Positions 51,755 through 59,848 of a stretch of DNA of 64,000 nucleotides are shown piece after piece (position 1 is the stretch's first letter; the number at the start of each line of letters is the position of its first letter). The stretch spans positions 29,907-93,906 of the forward strand of contig NZ_JBIPKH010000012.1 in assembly GCF_044068625.1 (NCBI RefSeq), given 5' to 3'. Position numbers and translations under genes: made by a program. The notes under the pieces were generated by a model. It saw nothing but the letters and a program-made list of their open reading frames with translations. It made no database searches and was not told where the DNA came from. This DNA is from Desulfurivibrio sp044068625 (GTDB lineage Bacteria > Desulfobacterota > Desulfobulbia > Desulfobulbales > Desulfurivibrionaceae).

Positions 51755-52483
51755 CTACAGCGAAGGCAGCTGGTCGGCGGAGATCTCCCGCAGGAGGCCC
51801 CCTTCCAGGCGCAACACCCGGTGCAGACGGGCGGCCAGCCGATAGTTATGGGTCACCATCACCAGGGCCAGTCCCAGCTCCCGATTCAGCTCCCGGAGCA
51901 GCTCGAAAACCGCCTCGCCGGTTTTGGGGTCCAGGTTGCCGGTGGGCTCGTCGGCCAGCAGGAGCCGGGGTTGCATGGTCAGGGCCCGGGCGATGGCCAC
52001 CCGTTGCTGCTCCCCCCCCGAAAGCTCCCCCACCCGGTGGCTGGTACGGGCTGCCAATTGCACCTGTCCCAGCAGCTCAACGGCCCGTTCACGGGCCGCC
52101 CGGGGGGGCAGGCCGGCGATCAGGCCGGGGAGCATCACGTTTTCCAGGGCGGAAAACTCCGGCAGCAGATGGTGGAACTGGAAAATAAAACCGATGGTCC
52201 GGTTGCGAAAGACGGCCAACTGCTCGGAAGACAGGGCGAAAACGTCGCGGCCCTGATAGAGGACCCGGCCCTGGGAAGGGCGGTCCAGGGTGCCCAGAAT
52301 ATGGAGCAGGGTGGTTTTGCCGCTGCCGGAACTGCCCACCACCGCGATGGTCTCCCCGGCGGCGATCCGCAGGTCGGTTCCCCGCAAAACCTCCAGGGAG
52401 GAGGGGGGCGGAAAGCGTTTGCCGAGCTGTTGCAACTCCAGCAGCGGGGCGGCGGCGTCGGGTTGACGGTGGAGGTTATTCAT
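51755..52483 (-). CDS. lolD: Lipoprotein-releasing ABC transporter ATP-binding protein LolD
   Basis: LolD energises release of outer-membrane lipoproteins from the inner membrane. The 242-residue ATPase has Walker A GSSGSGKTT, Q-loop FIFQFHHLLPEFSALENVMLPG, signature LSGGEQQRVAIARAL and Walker B LLLADEPTGNLD. It belongs to the LolD/MacB group, and pairing with the adjacent LolC/E-type permease (eight-base overlap) supports LolD. RlpA in the same window is one lipoprotein that would need this export route. Confidence 0.93.
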   Translation of the reverse strand: MNNLHRQPDAAAPLLELQQLGKRFPPPSSLEVLRGTDLRIAAGETIAVVGSSGSGKTTLLHILGTLDRPSQGRVLYQGRDVFALSSEQLAVFRNRTIGFIFQFHHLLPEFSALENVMLPGLIAGLPPRAARERAVELLGQVQLAARTSHRVGELSGGEQQRVAIARALTMQPRLLLADEPTGNLDPKTGEAVFELLRELNRELGLALVMVTHNYRLAARLHRVLRLEGGLLREISADQLPSL

Positions 52484-53705
52484 AACGCAAGGCCACGGCG
52501 GGATCGATGCGGGCCGCCCGCCAGGAGGGGTAGATGGTGGCGGCGAAGGTGATCAAAACCGCGCCGGTGGCGATGAGGCTCACATCCAGGGGCAGCACCT
52601 GGACCGGCAGGGTGGAGATCGGGTAGATCTCCGGCAGCTCGATAAAGTGGTAGCGGCTCAGGATCTCGCACAGCAGCAGGCCGGTGGCCACCCCCAGGCC
52701 GGTCCCCACCAGGCCGATCACCAGCCCTTCATACATGAAGATTCGCATGATGCTGCCGTTGGTGGCGCCCATTGCCTTCAAAATGGCTATATCCTTGGTT
52801 TTTTCCATCACCACCATGATCAGGGTACTGACGATGTTGAAGGCGGCCACCATCACCACCAGGGTCATGATCACCGACAGGGCCGCTTTTTCCAGGGCCA
52901 GGGCGGAGAAGATATTGCGGTTCATGTTCATCCAGTCCCGGGCACTGTAGGTTGCTCCCAGTTCGCGGTTGATCTGGGTGGCGATTCGGTCGGCCCGATT
53001 GATATCATGGACCCGGACCTCCAGGCCATGGACCGTCTCCCCCAGGTCCATGAAATCCCGGGCGGTGGCCAGATCGAGATAGGCCAGGGATGAGTCGTAT
53101 TCATACATTCCGGAAGCGAAGATCCCCACCACCCGGACGGTCTTGATCTTGGGCAGCACCCCCATGGGGGTCAAGGGGCCGGCGGCGGAGATCAGTTTGA
53201 CCCGCTCGCCCACCAGCACTCCCAGGTGGGCGGCCAGATCCTTGCCCAGGATAATTCCCGGGGCCTGGCGGCTGCCCGGCGGCACCGCCAGATCGGCCAG
53301 GGCCCCCACCTCCAGGTATTCGGTCAGCTTGAGCACCTGGTTGACCGTTTCGGGATCGATCCCCCGGATGATGGCGCCGGTGCCTCCCACCCCGCCGGTG
53401 ATCATGGCCTGGCCGTAGATATAGGGGGTAACGCCGGTTACCCCGGCAATTCCGGCGATTCGGGCGGCGGCGGTGGGGTAGTCGCTCAGTTCCACCCCGG
53501 GCCGCTGGACCACGATATGGGAGTTGATCCCCAAAATCTTATCCCGGAACTCGGCGGTAAAACCGGTCATCACCGCCAGCACCACGATCAGAGCCGCCAC
53601 CCCCACCAGCACTCCGGCCACCGAGATCAGCGAGATCAGAGAGATAAACCCCTTGCTGCGCTTGGCCTTCAGGTAGCGCCGACTGACAAACCACTCGAAT
53701 CCCAT
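52476..53705 (-). CDS. Lipoprotein-releasing ABC transporter permease LolC/E
   Basis: A 409-residue permease with four transmembrane helices: one near the N terminus (about 22-46) and three in the C-terminal third, with a large periplasmic domain between. FVSRRYLKAKRSKGFISLISLISVAG split over the start is typical for LolC and LolE. Only one permease gene is present, as in many bacteria where a single LolF-type protein forms a homodimer. It begins one base after the lysS stop and overlaps lolD. Confidence 0.92.
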   Translation of the reverse strand: MGFEWFVSRRYLKAKRSKGFISLISLISVAGVLVGVAALIVVLAVMTGFTAEFRDKILGINSHIVVQRPGVELSDYPTAAARIAGIAGVTGVTPYIYGQAMITGGVGGTGAIIRGIDPETVNQVLKLTEYLEVGALADLAVPPGSRQAPGIILGKDLAAHLGVLVGERVKLISAAGPLTPMGVLPKIKTVRVVGIFASGMYEYDSSLAYLDLATARDFMDLGETVHGLEVRVHDINRADRIATQINRELGATYSARDWMNMNRNIFSALALEKAALSVIMTLVVMVAAFNIVSTLIMVVMEKTKDIAILKAMGATNGSIMRIFMYEGLVIGLVGTGLGVATGLLLCEILSRYHFIELPEIYPISTLPVQVLPLDVSLIATGAVLITFAATIYPSWRAARIDPAVALRYE

Positions 53706-53706
53706 G

Positions 53707-55185
53707 CTACTTTTTTTCCGGTCGCAGATGGGGGAAAAGGATAACGTCGCGGATTGAGGGGGCGTCGGTGAGCAGCATCACCAGCCGGTCGATGCCGATC
53801 CCTTCCCCGGCCGCCGGCGGCATGCCGTACTCCAGGGCCCGGAGGAAATCGTCATCCAGCTCGGGAAAGACCTCCTCATCGGCCCCCCGCTCGGCGATCT
53901 GCTTCTCCAGGCGCTGGCGCTGATCATCGGGATCGTTGAGCTCGCTGAAGGCGTTGGCGATCTCCCGGCCGGTGACAAAAAGCTCGAAACGGTCCGTTAT
54001 TTCGGGGTTGTCGGCGTTGCGGCGGGCCAGGGGAGAAACCTCGGTGGGGTAGGCGGTGATGAAGGTGGGATCGATCAGTTTTTCCTCCACCAGCAGCTCG
54101 AAGAGTTCGGTCTTGACCTTGCCGATCCCGGCCTGGGGTTGCAGCTCGATCCCCTTGCCCACGGCCAGCTCTTTCAGGGCCGTGAAATTGGTCAGCAGCC
54201 CCCGGGACAGGCCGCCCACCTTTTCCAGGGCCTCATCCATGGTGTAGCGGCGCCAGGGGGGAGCCAGGTCCACCTCCCGGCCCTGATAGCCGATCTGCAT
54301 GGTGCCGCAGACCTCCATGGCCACCCAGGAGATCATCTCTTCGGTCAGCTCCATCATATCCTCGTGGGTGGCGTAGGCCTGATAGAACTCCAGCATGGTG
54401 AACTCGGGGTTGTGGCGGGTGGAGAGTCCTTCGTTTCTGAAGTTACGGTTGATCTCAAAAACCCGCTCAAACCCCCCCACCAGCAGGCGTTTGAGGTAAA
54501 GCTCCGGGGCGATGCGCAGATAGAGGTCCATCCCCAGGGCGTTGTGGTGGGTTTTGAAGGGCTTGGCGGTGGCCCCGCCGGCGATGGGTTGCATCATCGG
54601 GGTTTCCACCTCGAGAAATCCCCGATTGGTGAGAAAGTCCCGCACCAGGCGGATGATCTCCACCCGCTTGCGAAAGGTGTCGCGCACCTCGGGGTTGACC
54701 ATCAGGTCGACATAGCGCCGCCGGTAGCGGGTTTCGATATCGGTGAGACCGTGGAACTTCTCCGGCAGGGGCAGCAGTGATTTGGTCAACAGTTTGAGGG
54801 AGATGGCCTGGATGGTGACCTCGCCGGTCTTGGTCCGGAACAGCGGCCCGGTGAAGGCGGCGATATCGCCGATATCCAGTTTTTTGAAGATGGCATAGGC
54901 GGCATCTCCCACCTCGTCCCGTTTGACGTGCACCTGGATCCGACCGGTGCCGTCCTGGAGGTGCAGAAAGGCGGCCTTGCCGAAACGGCGCAGGGCCATG
55001 ATCCTTCCGGCCACCGACATGGTGCCGGCGCTCAGGGGGGCGTCGTGGTCGAAATCGTCGGCCGGCAGCAGATCGATGATCCGATGACCGGGCTTGAAAT
55101 CGTTGGCATAGAGGGTTACTCCCCCCTCGGCCAGTTCGCCGGCCTTCTGGCGGCGCTGGGCGATGATCTGGTTGCTCTCTTCCAT
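53707..55185 (-). CDS. lysS: Lysyl-tRNA synthetase, class II
   Basis: A 492-residue LysRS-II. The N-terminal OB-fold that binds the anticodon (VAGRIMALRRFGKAAFLHLQD) is followed by the class-II core with motif 2 FRNEGLSTRHNPEFTMLEFYQAYA and motif 3 GEGIGIDRLVMLLTD. It is the first gene of a run that continues into lolC with a one-base gap. The ATG at 55185 is followed by EESNQIIAQRRQKA, in line with the family start. Confidence 0.96.
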   Translation of the reverse strand: MEESNQIIAQRRQKAGELAEGGVTLYANDFKPGHRIIDLLPADDFDHDAPLSAGTMSVAGRIMALRRFGKAAFLHLQDGTGRIQVHVKRDEVGDAAYAIFKKLDIGDIAAFTGPLFRTKTGEVTIQAISLKLLTKSLLPLPEKFHGLTDIETRYRRRYVDLMVNPEVRDTFRKRVEIIRLVRDFLTNRGFLEVETPMMQPIAGGATAKPFKTHHNALGMDLYLRIAPELYLKRLLVGGFERVFEINRNFRNEGLSTRHNPEFTMLEFYQAYATHEDMMELTEEMISWVAMEVCGTMQIGYQGREVDLAPPWRRYTMDEALEKVGGLSRGLLTNFTALKELAVGKGIELQPQAGIGKVKTELFELLVEEKLIDPTFITAYPTEVSPLARRNADNPEITDRFELFVTGREIANAFSELNDPDDQRQRLEKQIAERGADEEVFPELDDDFLRALEYGMPPAAGEGIGIDRLVMLLTDAPSIRDVILFPHLRPEKK

Positions 55186-55228
55186 GGTTTTAGCGGGTTC
55201 CGTCTTTAGCTTAAGGGATTAGTTTTTT

Positions 55229-56317
55229 CTAGCGAGGGTATTTGTCGCGTAAAATTGAGGAAACTTCAGAGGTTAAGGTCAAAACCCGTCCGGCGGCTTC
55301 CGGGCTCAGGGAGCCGGTGCCGCAACTGGGGGTGATCAGGCTGCGGCTTAAAAGTCGGGGCAGATCCCAGCGGTGGTCGGTCAGTTGCCCGGCCTGTTCT
55401 TCCCAGCGGGCAACCAGGGCCGGGGCCGTCTCCCGAGCAATCTGCTCCTCCTCGGCGGTGGGGACCAGGCCCCAGGCGATGATGCCGCCCCGCTCAAGGA
55501 AGGCATGGAGGGCGGCGCGGCTGCCGATGAGGCGTTCGAAGTAAGCGTAGGCGTCGAAACTCAGGATGTCGAGCTTTAAGGAGAGCAGGAAGTCCCAGTC
55601 GGTATTGGCACAGACATGGATGCCGGCCAGTCCCCCCGCCCCATGCACCGCCGCGATCACCTCGTTGAGGTCGTCGCCGATCTCAGCCAGTGAAACGGTA
55701 ATATAAGATGAGGAGCCCAGGCCGGCCAGGGCCGGCTCATCGAGGAAGAGCAGCACCGGCACCCCGATCGCGGCCAGAAAACGGGTCTGCCAGGCGGCCT
55801 TCATGGCCAGACCCTTGACCACGACTTCATGGAGGGCCGGATCGTACCAGGCATCCTGCTGGTTTTCATCCTTGAGTCCGGTCAGCAGGGTGAAGGGACC
55901 GGTGATCTGGCCTTTCACCGCCCGCAGTTGAGCCGGGGGGCTGGCCTGGAGGTGATCCCGCAGGCGGTAGAGGCCGGGAACCCGCTCCGGGCTGCCGGCA
56001 AAGAGGGGGCTTTCCAGTCGGCGGGGGTCTTCGCCGGCGGCCAGGTATTCTTCGAAAAAAGCCAGCTGGCGCTCGGGGAAATCGGGGCCGCTGCTCCGGA
56101 AAAAGGTGCGCTCATGCTCCCGGCAGAACCCCGGCAGGTTTTCGGAAAACTGGCGCAGCATCCCCCCCTCGGCGGGATTGCCCGGCAACTGGGGCCAGAG
56201 GGGAATCTCCGGGGTGTGGGTCAGGATCAGCTCCAGGGCCTGGTCATAGTCGTGGAGGGGTAAACTGCCGATCAGGGTAGCGTTACCCGCCGGCGAAAAG
56301 GTTGTTTCCTCGCTCAT
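55229..56317 (-). CDS. Short methionine synthase of the MetE C-terminal (core-MetE) type
   Basis: A 362-residue protein that corresponds only to the catalytic barrel of cobalamin-independent methionine synthase and related corrinoid-protein methyltransferases. Probable zinc ligands are His234 and Cys236 (GIHVCANTDW) and Cys332 (TPSCGTGSLS). The N-terminal folate-binding half of MetE is absent. Homologues of this size are thought to take the methyl group from a methyl-corrinoid protein rather than from methyl-tetrahydrofolate. ATG 56317 is preferred; the frame extends 27 codons upstream with a non-family sequence. No clear ribosome site is seen. It might alternatively act on another thiol. Confidence 0.8.
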   Translation of the reverse strand: MSEETTFSPAGNATLIGSLPLHDYDQALELILTHTPEIPLWPQLPGNPAEGGMLRQFSENLPGFCREHERTFFRSSGPDFPERQLAFFEEYLAAGEDPRRLESPLFAGSPERVPGLYRLRDHLQASPPAQLRAVKGQITGPFTLLTGLKDENQQDAWYDPALHEVVVKGLAMKAAWQTRFLAAIGVPVLLFLDEPALAGLGSSSYITVSLAEIGDDLNEVIAAVHGAGGLAGIHVCANTDWDFLLSLKLDILSFDAYAYFERLIGSRAALHAFLERGGIIAWGLVPTAEEEQIARETAPALVARWEEQAGQLTDHRWDLPRLLSRSLITPSCGTGSLSPEAAGRVLTLTSEVSSILRDKYPR

Positions 56318-56361
56318 GGGAAAATATCCGTTTGGTTTCCGTGTCAATGATGACGGTGACG

Positions 56362-56378
56362 GTCGCCATTGTGGCGAC
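56362..56378 (-). other. Short hairpin in the methionine synthase leader
   Basis: GTCGCCA (56362-56368) and TGGCGAC (56372-56378) form a perfect seven-base stem with a three-base loop about 45 bases ahead of the methionine synthase start. No SAM or cobalamin riboswitch core could be built around it. Confidence 0.35.
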
Positions 56379-56460
56379 GGCAGCCGAATAGCTAGCAATA
56401 ATGCGGTGAAAAGTCAATCTGATTCAGCTCCGCCTGCGTGGCCCGCCGGTGGCATCACGC

Positions 56461-56489
56461 TTGACGCCATGGGGAAAGTTGAGTAACAT
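56461..56489 (+). promoter_or_regulatory. tRNA-Leu promoter
   Basis: TTGACG (56461-56466), 17-bp spacer and TAACAT (56484-56489). The start of transcription would be about 13 bases before the tRNA. Confidence 0.6.
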
Positions 56490-56509
56490 CAAAAGGTTTT
56501 TTTGCGCCC

Positions 56510-56592
56510 GCGAGAGTGGCGGAACTGGCAGACGCACTGGACTTAGGATCCAGCGGGCAACCATGGGGGTTCGACTCCCCCCTCTCGCACCA
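56510..56592 (+). tRNA. tRNA-Leu (anticodon TAG)
   Basis: A complete cloverleaf with acceptor GCGAGAG pairing with CTCTCGC, anticodon stem CTGGA/TCCAG around loop CTTAGGA, a long variable arm as in class-II tRNAs, T-arm GGGGG-TTCGACT-CCCCC and encoded CCA at 56590-56592. It reads CUN codons. It lies 60 bp upstream of trigger factor. Confidence 0.97.
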
Positions 56593-56651
56593 GTCGCAAT
56601 CATGGTTTTTTGCATAAAATCTTACCAACCCAATACCAACAGGAAGGAAAT

Positions 56652-57980
56652 ATGGAAGTTCGCATCGAGGAAGTAGGTTCATTAACCCGGAGATTGGAGG
56701 TGGTTTTGCCCAGCGAGATGGTGAGCAAGGAGCTGGAGGCCGCCTACGACAAGCTCAAGGGGGAGATCAACCTGAAGGGTTTTCGCAAGGGGAAGGTGCC
56801 GCGCAAGGTGCTGGAGAAGAATTACGGGCCCAAGGTGGAGTATGATGTGGCCGATCGTCTGATCCAGGAGAGCTATTTTGATGCCCTGGAGGAGGTCAAG
56901 CTTGACGCGGTGGTCCATCCCGAGGTGCGGGAGCATCGTTTTCAGGATGATGGCACCTTTTTCTATCAGGCCGAGGTTGATGTCCGGCCGGTTTTCGAGC
57001 TGGGAGAGTACAGGGGGGTCGAGGTTGAAATGCCCGAGCTGGTGGTTAGTGACCAGGATGTCGAGGCCGAGCTGGAAAAGTTACGGCGGGAGCTGGCTCC
57101 CCTCCGCAGCGTCACCGACCGGGAGATCGCCAACGGTGATATCGCGGTGATCGACTTCGAGGCCTATGACCAGGGCGTGTTGATGAAGCATGTCGGGGGC
57201 AAGGATTATTCGGTGGATGTGGGCAGCGGCCAGGTGGGTCCCGAATTCGAGGAGAAGCTGGTCGGGCTCAAGGCCGGCCAGGAGGCCACGGTGACCATCG
57301 ATTTTCCCGCCGGTTTCTCCAACCCGATCCTGGCCGGCAAAAACATCGAGTTCAGGATCACGGTTAAGGAGGTCAAGGAGCGGGTGATGGCTGAGCTGGA
57401 TGATGAGTTCGCCAAGGATGTGGGGGAGGGGTTCGCCTCCCTGACCGATCTGCGCGGCCATATCCGGGGGCAGCGGCTCAAGGCCATGGAGGAGCGGCAA
57501 CGGGGCGATCTGGTGGATCGGGTGATGGCCGAAATTCTCAAAAGACATGAGTTTGAAGTCCCGCCGCGGCTGGTGGCCCATGAGATCAGCGCCATGATCA
57601 AGGAGCTGGAGAACAACCTGGAAAACCGGGGCCTGAGCCTGGAGGCGGCGGGAATCACCCGCGAGTCGATGATCGAGAAATATCAGGACGGGGCGGCCAA
57701 GCGGATTCGGGGTGACTTTATCCTGAAGAAGATCGCCGAACAGGAAGAGATCAAAGTGGCGGATGAAGATATCAGTAAGGGTTTTCAGCGCATTGCCGAT
57801 CAGTACAACATGCCGGTGGCCGAGGTGCAGAAATACTTTCACAGCCGTAACGAGCTGCTGCCCTTCATGCACGAGTTGCTCACCGAAAAGATTCTTGATT
57901 TCCTGGTGGGCTCAGCCAAGGTCAAGACGGTGGCTCCGGTTGCCGCCGCCGCTAACCCCGATGAAAAAGAGGATAACTGA
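56652..57980 (+). CDS. tig: Trigger factor
   Basis: The ribosome-associated chaperone and peptidyl-prolyl isomerase. The 442-residue protein has the ribosome-binding N domain with the signature GFRKGKVPRKVLEK (near 42-55), an FKBP-type PPIase domain (about 155-240, with NGDIAVIDFEAYDQG), and the helical C-terminal arms. The start ATG 56652 is supported by AGGAAGG; an upstream in-frame ATG at 56610 precedes this site and is unlikely. Its stop TGA shares one base with the clpP ATG, so the two are coupled. Confidence 0.97.
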   Translation: MEVRIEEVGSLTRRLEVVLPSEMVSKELEAAYDKLKGEINLKGFRKGKVPRKVLEKNYGPKVEYDVADRLIQESYFDALEEVKLDAVVHPEVREHRFQDDGTFFYQAEVDVRPVFELGEYRGVEVEMPELVVSDQDVEAELEKLRRELAPLRSVTDREIANGDIAVIDFEAYDQGVLMKHVGGKDYSVDVGSGQVGPEFEEKLVGLKAGQEATVTIDFPAGFSNPILAGKNIEFRITVKEVKERVMAELDDEFAKDVGEGFASLTDLRGHIRGQRLKAMEERQRGDLVDRVMAEILKRHEFEVPPRLVAHEISAMIKELENNLENRGLSLEAAGITRESMIEKYQDGAAKRIRGDFILKKIAEQEEIKVADEDISKGFQRIADQYNMPVAEVQKYFHSRNELLPFMHELLTEKILDFLVGSAKVKTVAPVAAAANPDEKEDN

Positions 57981-58582
57981 TGAGCCTCATTCCCTTTGTG
58001 ATCGAGCAGACCCCCCGGGGCGAACGCTCCTACGATATTTACTCCCGGCTGCTCAAGGAACGGATCATTTTCCTGGGTACCGGTGTCAATGATGAGGTGG
58101 CCAATGTGATCATCGCCCAGATGCTCTTTTTGGAGGCCGACGACCCGGATAAGGATATTACTTTTTACATCAATTCGCCGGGGGGGGTGGTCACCGCCGG
58201 GTTGGCGATCTATGATACCATGCGTTATGTCAAGTGCGATATCGCCACCCTCTGCCTGGGGCAGGCGGCCAGTATGGCCGCCGTTCTCCTGGCCGCCGGC
58301 ACCGCGGGTAAGCGCTACTCGCTGCCCAACTCCCGGATTTTGATCCATCAACCCATGGGCGGTTTCCAGGGCCAGGCCTCGGACATCGATATCCACGCCC
58401 GGGAGATTCTGCGGATGCGCCAGGAGTTGAACAAGATCCTGGCCCACCACAGCGGTCAGAAATTAAAAAAGATTCAGACCGACACCGAACGTGATTACTT
58501 TATGAGCGCGGAGGAGGCCAAGGATTACGGCCTGATCGACAAGGTTCTGCTTGAACGGACCAGCACCAGCGAGGAGGTCTGA
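57980..58582 (+). CDS. clpP: ATP-dependent Clp protease proteolytic subunit
   Basis: ClpP forms the 14-mer serine-protease barrel fed by ClpX. The 200-residue sequence carries Ser98 in GQAASMAAVLL and His123 in ILIHQPMGG, with the third triad member an Asp near 172. It begins in the tig stop codon and is two bases from clpX. The usual tig-clpP-clpX-lon order supports identification. Confidence 0.97.
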   Translation: MSLIPFVIEQTPRGERSYDIYSRLLKERIIFLGTGVNDEVANVIIAQMLFLEADDPDKDITFYINSPGGVVTAGLAIYDTMRYVKCDIATLCLGQAASMAAVLLAAGTAGKRYSLPNSRILIHQPMGGFQGQASDIDIHAREILRMRQELNKILAHHSGQKLKKIQTDTERDYFMSAEEAKDYGLIDKVLLERTSTSEEV

Positions 58583-58584
58583 TA

Positions 58585-59847
58585 ATGGCGAAAAAGAAGA
58601 GCGACGAAAGCGAAATCTCCTGCTCCTTTTGCGGCAAGCAGCAGAGTGAGGTCAAGAAGCTGATCGCCGGTCCCACCGTCTATATCTGTAACGAGTGCAT
58701 CGAACTCTGTAACGAGATCGTCAGCGAGGATCTCCAGAATGAGGAGGCGGCCGGTCAAGGCGCCCCCAAGATGCTCAAGCCCATGGAGATCAAGACCCTG
58801 CTTGATGAGTATGTGGTTGGCCAGGAACGGGCCAAGCGCAATCTGGCGGTGGCGGTCCACAACCACTACAAACGGGTGGAGGGTGAGGTTCAGGCCGAGT
58901 ATCAGGATGTGGAGCTGCAGAAGAGCAACATCCTGCTGATCGGCCCCACCGGCAGCGGCAAGACCCTGCTGGCCCAGACCCTGGCCCGGCTGCTCAACGT
59001 GCCCTTCACCATCGCCGACGCCACCACCCTTACCGAAGCCGGTTACGTGGGGGAGGACGTGGAAAATATCCTGGTCAACCTGCTGCAGGCCGCCGACGGC
59101 GATCCCCAGCGGGCCAGCCATGGCATTGTCTATATCGACGAGATCGACAAGATCGCCCGTAAGTCCGACAGCGCCTCCCTCACCCGTGACGTTTCCGGCG
59201 AGGGGGTTCAGCAGGCCCTGCTCAAGATCATCGAGGGCACGGTGGCTTCCATTCCCCCCAAGGGGGGGCGCAAACACCCCCAGCAGGAGTACATCAAGCT
59301 GGATACCTCCAATATCCTCTTCATCTGCGGCGGGGCTTTCGTGGGCCTGGAGCAGGTGATCCGCCAGCGGGTCGGCGCCAAGTCCTTGGGCTTCGGGGCC
59401 AAGGTGGTGGGCAAGAGCAAGAAGAAAACCGGGGAGATCCTGGCCCAGGTTGAATCGGCCGATCTGCTCCGCTTTGGTCTGATTCCCGAGCTGCTGGGCC
59501 GCCTGCCGGTGGTGGCGACCATGGAAGAGCTGGAGGAGGAGGATCTGATCCGTATCCTGCGCGAGCCGAAAAACGCCCTGACCCGCCAGTATGAAAAGTT
59601 GTTCGCCTTCGACGGTATTCGCTTGCGGTTCACCGAAGGGGCCCTGTCGGCCATCGCCCGGGAGGCGATCAAGCGCAAGGCCGGGGCCCGGGGATTGCGC
59701 TCGGTGATGGAGGAGGCGATGCTGGATGTGATGTATGAGCTGCCCTCCCAGGAGAGCGCCCGGGAGTGTGTGATCAGCGAGCAGGTGATCACCAGCCGCG
59801 ATTATCCGGTGGTGCTTTACGACAATGAAGAAAAGAAAACGGCCTGA
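58585..59847 (+). CDS. clpX: ATP-dependent Clp protease ATP-binding subunit ClpX
   Basis: A 420-residue AAA+ unfoldase. The N-terminal C4 zinc domain has CSFCGK and CNECIELC (four Cys between residues 12 and 40), which binds adaptors and substrates. Walker A GPTGSGKT and Walker B IVYIDEIDKIA follow, and the IGF-type ClpP-docking loop reads LGFGAKV around residue 270, a variant of IGF. It lies two bases after clpP and is followed by lon, whose start overlaps or follows the clpX stop. Confidence 0.97.
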   Translation: MAKKKSDESEISCSFCGKQQSEVKKLIAGPTVYICNECIELCNEIVSEDLQNEEAAGQGAPKMLKPMEIKTLLDEYVVGQERAKRNLAVAVHNHYKRVEGEVQAEYQDVELQKSNILLIGPTGSGKTLLAQTLARLLNVPFTIADATTLTEAGYVGEDVENILVNLLQAADGDPQRASHGIVYIDEIDKIARKSDSASLTRDVSGEGVQQALLKIIEGTVASIPPKGGRKHPQQEYIKLDTSNILFICGGAFVGLEQVIRQRVGAKSLGFGAKVVGKSKKKTGEILAQVESADLLRFGLIPELLGRLPVVATMEELEEEDLIRILREPKNALTRQYEKLFAFDGIRLRFTEGALSAIAREAIKRKAGARGLRSVMEEAMLDVMYELPSQESARECVISEQVITSRDYPVVLYDNEEKKTA

Positions 59848-59848
59848 T

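Noticed and set aside
56318..56460. SAM or cobalamin riboswitch upstream of the short methionine synthase
   Set aside because: Only a seven-base hairpin is found; none of the conserved core elements of these riboswitches could be placed.
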